A stretch of DNA of 64,000 nt from NCBI RefSeq assembly GCF_002155265.1, contig NZ_CP021251.1, forward strand, positions 186,001 through 250,000, given 5' to 3'. A model generated the notes under the pieces. The model was not told the origin of the DNA and ran no database searches. It saw nothing but the letters and a program-made list of their open reading frames with translations. Made by a program: the position numbers and the translations under genes. The stretch comes from Corynebacterium pseudotuberculosis (GTDB lineage: Bacteria > Actinomycetota > Actinomycetes > Mycobacteriales > Mycobacteriaceae). Below are positions 41,658 to 50,056 of the stretch, piece after piece (position 1 is the stretch's first letter; every line of letters begins with the position of its first letter).

Positions 41658-42412
41658 TGCTTGCAGCTGCCGCCTGGGTATCAGCATCTCCCTCCCCGAA
41701 ACGGCGGGTTGTAGGCAAGAAAGCCACACGACAATGGCAGAAGAAAGCTATAAGCGTGATCCTTGTAGTGGCCCTAATTTTTCCTCTTCGGCATCACATT
41801 CCCCTCGTGGTTTCAGGAGCTCTCATCGTGGCTACAATCGTGAATTCCTGGAATAAGCGGAGATTAGAGGCATCTCAACGCCGGGAACAAGAGGAAATAT
41901 CAACTGCATTGGGGAGTCTCGCCGGGGATCTACGGGCGGGGGTTGAAGCTTCTGTTGCTTTAGAAAACGTGGCTCAGAACCTTCCTGAATCGGCATTGAA
42001 AGATACCCTCATGGCGGCGTCGAGAAGCTCGCGCATTGGGGGATCCGCATCCGCATATTGGCAGCAACGTGCTCTTGCTATCCATGGCATTGAGAAAATA
42101 ACCCATGCCTGGCGCTTGAGTGAACGGTACGGGATTGCGCTGGCGCCTTTATTAGAGAAAAACAGGGCCTCACTGGATGAAGATCTGCGCCATGCAGAAC
42201 GCACCCAAGCTGCCCTGCAAGGTGCTAAGGCCACGGCTTACATCCTCACTGCACTGCCTTTTGTAGGGATTCTTTTAGGTCGAGGAATGGGCGTGAATGC
42301 TTTGGGATTTTTGTTTCACACACGTATCGGAGCAGTGCTTTTAATACTGGGAACTCTATTGGTCTGCGTAGGGAACCTGTGGAGCCAGGCGATTATGGAG
42401 AAAGCGCGATGA
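41657..42412 (+). CDS. tadB: Tad/Flp pilus inner-membrane protein, TadB-like
   Basis: 251 residues from ATG 41657, which overlaps the tadA stop (TAATG). Membrane helices lie at the N-terminus and at about 195-250. The central T2SSF domain contains GSLAGDLRAGVEASVALENV and WRLSERYGIALAPLLEKNRA. It forms the inner-membrane platform with TadC. Confidence 0.88.
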   Translation: MLAAAAWVSASPSPKRRVVGKKATRQWQKKAISVILVVALIFPLRHHIPLVVSGALIVATIVNSWNKRRLEASQRREQEEISTALGSLAGDLRAGVEASVALENVAQNLPESALKDTLMAASRSSRIGGSASAYWQQRALAIHGIEKITHAWRLSERYGIALAPLLEKNRASLDEDLRHAERTQAALQGAKATAYILTALPFVGILLGRGMGVNALGFLFHTRIGAVLLILGTLLVCVGNLWSQAIMEKAR

Positions 42413-43032
42413 TCACGGTTATTGCGATGGCATTAATAGCATTAGCGGCCAGCATCAAACGGCCCGATGTTGTACAGCGAATCTATCGTGCGCGTGATGG
42501 TCCTCAGAAAATACCTTGCGGGGTACAAAGATACTGGGATGCACTACTGCACAAGCTTTTCGCAGATCGGTTATCGAGTGATTTTCTCCGTAAAAGCGCC
42601 TACCAGCTGGATCTTTTCGCCGCTTGTGTGCAATCAGGTTTGACACCTTCACAATCCGCTTTTGCCGTTGCAGCGACAGAGGAATCATCACCCAGAGACG
42701 CTCGGGTCAGAAGCGGTTGGCTGGAGGTAGCAATGATGCTGGAGATGGGGATGCCCGCTGAGCGCGCATGGCAGAGCCTTGCAGAGCATCCCGCGTTAGG
42801 GGACCTGGTAACAGTGGCGCGAGCTTCAGAGAGATCGGGAGCGACTTTGGCTGAGGCGTGTGAGAGATTGGCACGACAATTACGCGCACGGGCATCAGAT
42901 CTAAGTCTCGCCCGAGCAGAACGTGCGGGAGTGCTCATTGCATTGCCGTTGACCGTATGTTTTCTTCCCGCATTCTTCTTGCTCGGACTTGCACCAGTGG
43001 TCATCAGCTTGGGAATTGGGATTTTTTCTTGA
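42409..43032 (+). CDS. tadC: Tad/Flp pilus inner-membrane protein, TadC-like
   Basis: 207 residues from ATG 42409, overlapping the tadB stop as ATGA. The T2SSF segment includes LFAACVQSGLTPSQSAFAVA and VARASERSGATLAEACERLA, followed by a C-terminal membrane helix pair (VLIALPLTVCFLPAFFLLGLAP split over two helices). Rv3657c-like. A 64-base A-rich gap separates it from the pilin gene. Confidence 0.87.
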   Translation: MITVIAMALIALAASIKRPDVVQRIYRARDGPQKIPCGVQRYWDALLHKLFADRLSSDFLRKSAYQLDLFAACVQSGLTPSQSAFAVAATEESSPRDARVRSGWLEVAMMLEMGMPAERAWQSLAEHPALGDLVTVARASERSGATLAEACERLARQLRARASDLSLARAERAGVLIALPLTVCFLPAFFLLGLAPVVISLGIGIFS

Positions 43033-43096
43033 TCCATCAAAGGCGATTGGCAAAACAAAAAACTGAACAACCAAAAGAACAAAGAAAAGGAACAAC

Positions 43097-43291
43097 ATGT
43101 TTACTGCTTTTATCCATAACTGTCACAAACTCGTTGATAACGAAGACGGGATGACCACTATCGAGTACGCCATGGGTGCACTGGCCGCCGCAGCTTTGGC
43201 GGGTGCGCTGTATTTAGTTGCTACGAGTGGCTCGGTATCAACCGCTCTGGAAGGCATAATCACGAATGCTTTGAACAAAACTCCAGGTTAA
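43097..43291 (+). CDS. flp: Flp-type pilin precursor
   Basis: 64 residues with AAAGGAAC before the ATG. The leader NCHKLVDNEDG is followed by MTTIEYAMGALAAAALAGAL; prepilin peptidase would cleave after G18, leaving Glu at mature position 5, as in Flp and Rv3656c. The short hydrophobic mature part is typical of Flp pilins, which form adhesive pili. The prepilin peptidase gene is not in this window. Confidence 0.92.
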   Translation: MFTAFIHNCHKLVDNEDGMTTIEYAMGALAAAALAGALYLVATSGSVSTALEGIITNALNKTPG

Positions 43292-43301
43292 TTAAGCGCT
43301 C

Positions 43302-43574
43302 ATGAGCACCATAGAAACAGCAATCGTGTCAGCGGCACTCATTATTCTTGCAGCAGCGATGTGCAGCGGGATTGTTAGTGTCGCTGCACAATTAACTGCG
43401 ATTGATAATGCGGGTGCTGCTGCACGGGCTCGTGCCATAGGCGTGGAGTTTACAGCTCCGCGAGGAACAATTGATTTCTCCGAATCCGGTGGATTGATTA
43501 CTGCTACAGCGCGTGTTCCGAGCCCGTTGGGAACCCGAACCGCCACTGCGATTTTTCCCAAGGAGCAGCCATGA
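43302..43574 (+). CDS. TadE-like pseudopilin
   Basis: 90 residues. The N-terminus MSTIETAIVSAALIILAAAM is a pilin-like helix with Glu at position 5, followed by a small soluble part. It matches the position of Rv3655c. It overlaps the next gene (ATGA). Probably a minor pseudopilin. Confidence 0.82.
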   Translation: MSTIETAIVSAALIILAAAMCSGIVSVAAQLTAIDNAGAAARARAIGVEFTAPRGTIDFSESGGLITATARVPSPLGTRTATAIFPKEQP

Positions 43575-43903
43575 AAAAACTTCGACTAGCTATCTCCAAT
43601 CAGGATGGAAATGCAACAATTCTAGGAGCAGGAATAATGGTGGCATTCTCTGCTGTGTTGTTGTGCTTTGTAATAATCGCCAATTCCGTTTTAGATCAGC
43701 ACACCGCCCAAAATACGGCAGATCTCTCCGCAATCGCAGGGGCGACTGCCGCAACGCAAGGACTAGTCGCCTGTGAACAAACACAGAGAGTAGCAGCGCT
43801 TAATGATGCAGTGCTTATTGACTGTATTCAGATCCACAATGACGTCATCGTGGAAACCAAGGTAGGACAACAAACAGCGAAAGCACGAGCGGGGCCCTTA
43901 TGA
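43571..43903 (+). CDS. TadF/Rv3654c-like minor pseudopilin-type protein
   Basis: 110 residues. NQDGNATILGAGIMVAFSAVLL is the pilin-like start (Gly before Asn-Ala, hydrophobic helix), followed by NTADLSAIAGATAATQG, typical for Flp-associated DUF2134/Tad-like proteins, and two cysteines that could pair. Last gene of the Tad operon; it converges with the helicase gene. Confidence 0.8.
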   Translation: MKKLRLAISNQDGNATILGAGIMVAFSAVLLCFVIIANSVLDQHTAQNTADLSAIAGATAATQGLVACEQTQRVAALNDAVLIDCIQIHNDVIVETKVGQQTAKARAGPL

Positions 43904-43934
43904 GCAGGGACCCGATAAACGCAGAGAACTTTGG

Positions 43935-46292
43935 CTAAGGAGTGACACCGAGCATCGTGCATATGGAACCAAGCAGTGCGACTGCGCCACCTTTGTCCAA
44001 TGGACTGTTTCCGTTGCCGCACTTAGGCGACTGAACGCATGATGGGCATCCAGACTCACAGGAGCATGATCGGATCGCGTCAAAGGTGGTGGCAATCCAC
44101 TCGGGAAAGCGCTCATAACCGCAATCGGTAAACCCCGCGCCGCCAGGGTGTCCGTCGTAAACGAATACGGTGGGTAGCCCAGTGTCTGGGTGCATCTCTG
44201 TGGACACACCGCCAATATCCCAGCGGTCGCAGGTAGCAATAAGTGGAAGGATGCCGATCGCCGCATGCTCAGCGGCGTGCAGCGCGCCGGGAACATCGGT
44301 GATGCCTAATTGATCCAAAATAAGTGGATCAATCGTGTAAGCAACTGCGCGTGTGATGAGCGTTTGCGGAGGCATCTGGAGTGATACTACGTCTAGAACC
44401 GATCCGTCTGGCGCTTTAACCACGTAGCCTGTGACTCTGTCGGTGACTTCCACATTTAAGTTGGAAACCCACAGGCCAGGTGCGGGATTGGCAACCTTGT
44501 CTACCTCACCTAATATGCGGATGTCTGTGGTACTTCGGGCGTAGGTGCTGTGATCAGGGGCATCAGGGTGGGCTAGCGCAAGGTGTTGCTCAAGGTCGAG
44601 GCTGCTAATGATAAAACTCTCTCCCCGGTGGAGGTAAACAGCACCAGGATGAACTTGAGAGACCGCCCGAGTCTGTTCGATGGTGCCCAAGACCCGGCCG
44701 TCGGTTTCATCCACAATGGTGATGGCAGATCCGGACCCTCGTAGGCTTACCAACTCATGTGCGGATGGCTCACCAGGTTTTTCAACAGCAAACCATCCGT
44801 GGCGACGGTGTTTCAGCAATCCTTCGCGCTCTAAGCGTTCAGCTACCTGCTGCGCCCCGAGGGAGTTAATCTCCGCGTCGGAAAGCGGAGCTTCTAACGC
44901 GGCGCAACAGAGATGGCCTGCCAGAATATGTGGATTGTGTGGGTTGAATACAGTGCGCTCGATAGGCCTGCCAAGAAGGGCCTCTGGATGATGGACCAAA
45001 TACGTGTCCATGGGTTCATCACGAGCTACGAGAGTGACTAAGGACCCTTGACCACGCCGACCAGCTCGACCTGCTTGCTGCCAAAAGCTAGCGACGGTTC
45101 CAGGGAAGCCCGCGGTTACTACTGCGTCGAGCCCGCCTACGTCTATACCGAGTTCTAATGCATTGGTACTGGCTACGCCGAGCAGCTGGCCATTATCTAA
45201 CTGCTCTTCGATTCTGCGGCGATCTTCGGCCAGATAGCCGGCTCGATAAGCTGAGATACGAGGCGCCAGATCAGGGCGTCCGTGGTAAGAAAGTTCCTCT
45301 GCGCAACGCAAAGCGGTGAGTTCGGCTTGGCGTCGGGAGCGAACAAAAGTAAGGGTTCGTGCGCCTTCTGCGATGAGAGTAGCCATGATGCTGGCGGCTT
45401 CCGACGACGCTGCGCGTCGCACGGGAGCACCATGCTCGCCTTCCACGCCATCGAGAAAGCCTGGTTCCCACAACATGATGGTGCGTGCACCGGTGGGGGC
45501 TGAATCTGTGGTGACTGCGCATACGGGACGCCCGAGGAGCAACTCGGCATGTTCGGCAGGGTTGTTGCTCGTAGCTGATGCCAAGATCACTGTGGGAGTG
45601 CTTCCATAGCGGGAAGCTATCCGGAGGAGCCGCCGTAGCACAAGGGAGACTCCAGCGCCGAAGACTCCTCGGTAAGAGTGGCATTCGTCGATCACGATAA
45701 ATCGCAGATGCCGGAATAGCCGTGCCCAACGCTGATGATTGGGGAGAATCCCGGCGTGGAGCATGTCAGGATTGGTGAAGATGAAGCGGGACTGCTCGCG
45801 GATACCGGAGCGGGCATCGGAGGGCGTGTCGCCGTCGTAAGGCGCGGGGTGAACAGAGTCTAGTGCGTCGCCCCCTAAGGTTTGGGCTTCTTGCAATAGC
45901 GCTGTTACTGCATTGAGCTGATCTGAGCCGAGTGCCTTTGTAGGGGTGAGATAAATAGCGCATGCGGTGGAGTCGTATGCAAGACAAGAAAGTATGGGGA
46001 GCTGATAACCCAGTGATTTACCGGAGGAGGTACCTGTTGCAATGACGGTGTCTATTTTCTCCCATGCATTGTGTGCGACTTCTTGCTGGTGAGCGTACAA
46101 CCGTTGGATGCCTCGGCTTATAAGGGCTTCTTTAACCGGGGGATAGACCCATTCTGGCCAATCTGCGTAGCGCGCTGGCTTGGCTGGGGTGGTTTCGAGG
46201 TGCGTACACGTGGAGTTGGGATACCTGTCTGCCACGATGGAAGCGAGCTCTTGGCCCAATTGATACCCCATATTGGGGTTAGCTTCGGCCAT
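43935..46292 (-). CDS. DEAD/DEAH-box helicase with C-terminal DUF1998 domain (MrfA/YprA-like)
   Basis: 785 residues. Walker A is IATGTSSGKSLGYQLP, Walker B is FIVIDECHSYRGVFG, motif III is ILASATSNNP, motif VI is QQAGRAGRRGQG. The C-terminal domain ends in CSCESGCPSCVQSPKCGNGN, the four-Cys DUF1998 zinc motif of MrfA and yeast Hrq1. Such helicases act in mitomycin-crosslink repair. Orthologue of Rv3649. It is divergent from cspA and convergent with the Tad operon. Confidence 0.9.
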   Translation of the reverse strand: MAEANPNMGYQLGQELASIVADRYPNSTCTHLETTPAKPARYADWPEWVYPPVKEALISRGIQRLYAHQQEVAHNAWEKIDTVIATGTSSGKSLGYQLPILSCLAYDSTACAIYLTPTKALGSDQLNAVTALLQEAQTLGGDALDSVHPAPYDGDTPSDARSGIREQSRFIFTNPDMLHAGILPNHQRWARLFRHLRFIVIDECHSYRGVFGAGVSLVLRRLLRIASRYGSTPTVILASATSNNPAEHAELLLGRPVCAVTTDSAPTGARTIMLWEPGFLDGVEGEHGAPVRRAASSEAASIMATLIAEGARTLTFVRSRRQAELTALRCAEELSYHGRPDLAPRISAYRAGYLAEDRRRIEEQLDNGQLLGVASTNALELGIDVGGLDAVVTAGFPGTVASFWQQAGRAGRRGQGSLVTLVARDEPMDTYLVHHPEALLGRPIERTVFNPHNPHILAGHLCCAALEAPLSDAEINSLGAQQVAERLEREGLLKHRRHGWFAVEKPGEPSAHELVSLRGSGSAITIVDETDGRVLGTIEQTRAVSQVHPGAVYLHRGESFIISSLDLEQHLALAHPDAPDHSTYARSTTDIRILGEVDKVANPAPGLWVSNLNVEVTDRVTGYVVKAPDGSVLDVVSLQMPPQTLITRAVAYTIDPLILDQLGITDVPGALHAAEHAAIGILPLIATCDRWDIGGVSTEMHPDTGLPTVFVYDGHPGGAGFTDCGYERFPEWIATTFDAIRSCSCESGCPSCVQSPKCGNGNSPLDKGGAVALLGSICTMLGVTP

Positions 46293-46540
46293 GGGAAATC
46301 CTTAATTATTTTAGTGCGACCTGCAATAATCTAGCATTTTTTAAATAACCTATCGCTGAGCGCTTAAACATGACACACTAGGCAGTGGTCGCCGAATCCA
46401 GCTAACGGTTGGTGGCATTTTTACAGAGGTGATCTGCGGGCTTTCCAACATGAAAGTTCGTGGTGTTTCCGAGGTGTGAGGATGAACGGCTCCACTGCAA
46501 TTCGGTATTCACCGAAAATTCTAGAAGTAAGGTTTTAAAT
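46293..46540. other. Divergent region between the helicase and cspA
   Basis: 248 bp. It holds the cspA promoter and leader. A small hairpin TTCGGT/ACCGAA (46501-46516) sits about 25 bases before the cspA ATG and could influence ribosome access at low temperature; this is inferred. Confidence 0.4.
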
Positions 46541-46744
46541 ATGGCACAGGGAACTGTGAAGTGGTTCAACGCTGAAAAAGGTTTCGGCTTCATCGCACCG
46601 GACGATGGCTCCGCTGATGTTTTCGTTCATTACTCTGAGATTCAGGGCAATGGCTTCCGCACACTCGAAGAGAACCAGAAGGTTGAGTTCGAGATCGGCG
46701 AGGGAGCTAAAGGTCCTCAGGCTCAGCAGGTTCACGCTCTGTAA
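46541..46744 (+). CDS. cspA: Cold-shock protein
   Basis: 67 residues from ATG 46541. RNP1 is KGFGFIAP and RNP2 is DVFVHYSEI; the protein starts with [17 protein letters not shown]. It is an OB-fold nucleic-acid chaperone. The same gene precedes topA in M. tuberculosis and C. glutamicum. Confidence 0.95.
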   Translation: MAQGTVKWFNAEKGFGFIAPDDGSADVFVHYSEIQGNGFRTLEENQKVEFEIGEGAKGPQAQQVHAL

Positions 46745-46781
46745 TTCCTCTTAAGAGGAGTGTGTAGCGCCTACAAGCTTT

Positions 46782-46830
46782 AGTGCCTCTGGTGGTCATA
46801 AGATGACCGCCGGGGGTACTTTTTTATAAT
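46782..46830 (+). terminator. Terminator downstream of cspA
   Basis: GTGCCTCTGGTGGTCAT pairs with ATGACCGCCGGGGGTAC through G-T pairs around an AAG loop, followed by six T. Confidence 0.8.
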
Positions 46831-46985
46831 CGAGCCATCCGATAAGGGGGGAAGGAGAAATGCCTTTTCCTGCCTTATTAGTGTTTTTGGATGCTTGCGT
46901 TGGACAAAGGTGCGTAGTAGACCCGTACTATAAGGTGCCAACGCATTTTTATCGTGCTTTTTGTGAATTGAGGTTTTCACCTTTT

Positions 46986-49922
46986 ATGGCTGAAAAGAGC
47001 GGACCTAAGCGCCTTGTGATCGTCGAGTCTGCGACGAAGGCTAAGAAAATTGCCCCTTACTTAGGCGACGACTACATAGTCGAGGCCTCCGTGGGGCACA
47101 TTCGCGATCTCCCGCGAGGCGCTGCAGATGTTCCCACTAAGTACAAAAAGGAGCCGTGGGCCCGGCTTGGTGTGAACACAGAGAACGGCTTTGCGCCTTT
47201 GTATGTGGTTAGCCCGGACAAGAAGAAGAAAGTCGCCGATCTCAAGCAAAAGCTTAAGCTTGTCGACGAACTCCTACTGGCCACAGACCCCGACCGCGAG
47301 GGGGAAGCCATCGCGTGGCACTTGCTTGAGGTTCTCAAGCCTAAAGTGCCCGTGAAGCGCATGGTGTTCAATGAGATCACTAAACCGGCGATTCTGGCTG
47401 CTGCGGAGAACACTCGTGAGTTGGACGCGAACCTGGTCGACGCGCAGGAGACTCGTCGTATCCTCGATCGTCTCTATGGCTATGAGGTCTCCCCTGTGCT
47501 GTGGAAGAAAGTCATGCCGCGGCTTTCTGCTGGCCGCGTTCAGTCGGTGGCTACCCGCGTGATCGTTGAGCGGGAGCGTGAGCGTATGGCTTTTGTATCC
47601 GCCGAATACTGGGACATTGAGGCGGAATTTGATACGGGTAAGCCTGATACGGATGGCAATCCACATCAATTCACTGGCCGTCTTACCTCTGTCGACGGCA
47701 AACGCGTGGCTACGGGCCGCGATTTTAACGACCGTGGCGAGCTTAAAGGCGACGCGGTGGTCGTGAATAAGCAACGCGCTGAGGCATTGGTTGCGGAGCT
47801 GACAGGCGCTCCAATGAACGTGGCCAAGGTAGAAGAAAAGCCTTACACTCGTCGCCCTTATGCGCCGTTTATGACTTCAACTTTGCAGCAAGAAGCTGGA
47901 CGCAAGCTGCACTTTACCTCTGAGCGCACGATGCGTATCGCGCAACGTCTGTATGAAAACGGCCATATCACTTATATGCGTACGGATTCCACGACGCTGT
48001 CGGAGCAAGGCTTAAAAGCGGCTCGGGAACAAGCTATTTCGCTTTACGGGAATGATTATGTGGCAGAAGGGCCGCGTCGTTATGACCGAAAAGTAAAGAA
48101 CTCACAGGAGGCTCACGAGGCTATCCGTCCGGCAGGAGAGCATTTTGCTACCCCTGGAGAGCTGCACGCCCAGCTCGATGCCGAGGAATTTAAACTCTAC
48201 GAGCTCATCTGGCAGCGCACCGTAGCTTCCCAAATGGCAGACGCCAAGGGCACATCCATGAAGGTGACCATTGCGGGAAAGAACGCTGAGTTCTCCGCTA
48301 CTGGACGAACAATCACGTTCCCCGGCTTCCTGCGCGCATACGTGGAAATCACCAAGCTTTCCGACGGCCGCGACCTTGCCGATAACGCCGAGCGTCACCT
48401 GCCTCGTCTCGCTGAGGGCGATGCCTTAGACGTGAACAAGCTGGAAGTCGACGAGCACTCCACCAATCCGCCTGCGCGCTATACAGAGGCGTCGTTGGTG
48501 AAAAAAATGGAGGAGCTGGGCATCGGACGCCCATCGACGTATGCCTCGATCATCAAGACCATTCAAGATCGCGGATACGTTTACTCCCGCGGTAATGCTC
48601 TGGTCCCAAGCTGGGTAGCTTTTGCGGTTGTCGGTCTTTTAGAGAAGAGCTTCTCTGCTCTTGTCGACTACGATTTCACCTCGTCGATGGAAGATGAGCT
48701 GGATGATATCGCCGCAGGACGAGAAGACGGTACTGAGTGGCTCACTGGCTTCTATTTTGGAGATGCCGCAGCCTCCGATGCCACCGCAGAATCTATTGCA
48801 CGTCACGGCGGGCTTAAAGCACTTGTCGGCGACAACCTCGAGCATATTGACGCGCGTTTGGTTAACTCCTTAGAACTCTTCCAAGACTCAGAAGGCCGTG
48901 CCGTTAATGTCCGCGTTGGTCGGTACGGCCCCTATATCGAACGGCAGATCGGCGTCAGTGCTGATGGCGAGGCCGAGTATCAGCGCGCCAATCTCTCAGA
49001 CACCACCACCCCAGACGAGCTGACCCTCGATGTGGCGGAGAAACTGTTTGCGACTCCGCAATCTGGCCGTGAGCTGGGCAGAAACCCCAAGAACGATCGC
49101 ATGATTGTGGCCAAGGAAGGGCGTTTTGGGCCTTACGTCACCGAGTTGGTTAACGATGATGAGCGTGCTCAGGTGGAAGCCAAAGCAGAGGAGATCGTCG
49201 CCTCTGAGCGCAAAGCTGAGGATGAGCAGCGTGCTGCCGAAGGCAAACGCGCCAAGAACTGGGAGACTAAAACTGCAGTTAAGCAGAAAGAAAAGCGGAT
49301 CGCTGAGATCGTCGATGAGACTCTGAAGCCAGGCACCGCCTCACTGTTCAAGGATATGGAGCCAGCCACAGTTACGCTTGAGCAAGCCCTCCAGCTTTTG
49401 TCCTTGCCACGCGAGGTGGGAGTTGATCCTAGCGATAATGCACCCATTACCGCGCAGAACGGTCGCTATGGCCCCTACCTGAAAAAGGGTAATGACTCGC
49501 GCTCGCTGGCCAGCGAAGAGCAAATCTTTACTATCACTCTGGATGAGGCCCGCCGAATTTACGCTGAGCCTAAACGACGCGGCCGAGGCGCTACCTCCCA
49601 GTCTGTGATTAAAGAACTAGGCGATAATGACGTCTCCGGCAAGCCAATGTCCGTGCGTGATGGACGTTTTGGGCCTTATGTAACCGATGGCACTACCAAT
49701 GCTTCTTTGCGACGAGGCGACGACCCCACGGAGCTTACAGACGCTCGTGCTAACGAGCTACTTTCGGAACGCCGTGCCAAGGAGGCTGCGGACGGTGGCG
49801 CAGAAAAGAAAGCTACGAAAAAAGCTGCGAAGAAGTCCACCAAGAAAACCACGGCGAAAAAAGCCGTGAAAAAACCTGCAAAGACTACAAAACGAGTGGT
49901 CAAAGCTGGACGTAAGAAATAG
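46986..49922 (+). CDS. topA: DNA topoisomerase I
   Basis: 978 residues from ATG 46986 (MAEKSGPKRLVIVESATKAK); the longer upstream frame lacks support. The TOPRIM domain shows IVESATKAKKI and the DxDxxxE of LATDPDREGEAIAW. The active-site Tyr is in NGHITYMRTDST (about residue 330). In place of zinc fingers the C-terminal half has repeated domains with FGPYV/YGPYL motifs, as in actinobacterial enzymes. A Lys/Ala/Thr-rich tail from about residue 938 aids DNA binding and processivity. It relaxes negative supercoils. Confidence 0.96.
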   Translation: MAEKSGPKRLVIVESATKAKKIAPYLGDDYIVEASVGHIRDLPRGAADVPTKYKKEPWARLGVNTENGFAPLYVVSPDKKKKVADLKQKLKLVDELLLATDPDREGEAIAWHLLEVLKPKVPVKRMVFNEITKPAILAAAENTRELDANLVDAQETRRILDRLYGYEVSPVLWKKVMPRLSAGRVQSVATRVIVERERERMAFVSAEYWDIEAEFDTGKPDTDGNPHQFTGRLTSVDGKRVATGRDFNDRGELKGDAVVVNKQRAEALVAELTGAPMNVAKVEEKPYTRRPYAPFMTSTLQQEAGRKLHFTSERTMRIAQRLYENGHITYMRTDSTTLSEQGLKAAREQAISLYGNDYVAEGPRRYDRKVKNSQEAHEAIRPAGEHFATPGELHAQLDAEEFKLYELIWQRTVASQMADAKGTSMKVTIAGKNAEFSATGRTITFPGFLRAYVEITKLSDGRDLADNAERHLPRLAEGDALDVNKLEVDEHSTNPPARYTEASLVKKMEELGIGRPSTYASIIKTIQDRGYVYSRGNALVPSWVAFAVVGLLEKSFSALVDYDFTSSMEDELDDIAAGREDGTEWLTGFYFGDAAASDATAESIARHGGLKALVGDNLEHIDARLVNSLELFQDSEGRAVNVRVGRYGPYIERQIGVSADGEAEYQRANLSDTTTPDELTLDVAEKLFATPQSGRELGRNPKNDRMIVAKEGRFGPYVTELVNDDERAQVEAKAEEIVASERKAEDEQRAAEGKRAKNWETKTAVKQKEKRIAEIVDETLKPGTASLFKDMEPATVTLEQALQLLSLPREVGVDPSDNAPITAQNGRYGPYLKKGNDSRSLASEEQIFTITLDEARRIYAEPKRRGRGATSQSVIKELGDNDVSGKPMSVRDGRFGPYVTDGTTNASLRRGDDPTELTDARANELLSERRAKEAADGGAEKKATKKAAKKSTKKTTAKKAVKKPAKTTKRVVKAGRKK

Positions 49923-49929
49923 GTTACTG

Positions 49930-49963
49930 AAATTAGCCCCTTTGTAAGAGGGGCTAATTTTAT
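49930..49963 (+). terminator. Terminator downstream of topA
   Basis: AAATTAGCCCCT (49930-49941) pairs with AGGGGCTAATTT (49949-49960), followed by TATA. Confidence 0.82.
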
Positions 49964-50001
49964 ATCTAGGCATGTACGCTCTTTGGCTTCCCGGCGAATG
50001 C

Positions 50002-50046
50002 AAAAAGCCCCTCTGATAGAACTATAGAAGTTCATTCAGAGGGGCC
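50002..50046 (-). terminator. Terminator downstream of the OPT gene
   Basis: GCCCCTCTGA on each arm encloses a loop of about 20 nt; on the minus strand it is followed by TTTTTG. It lies just past the stop at 50057. Confidence 0.78.
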
Positions 50047-50056
50047 CTCTTATGTT

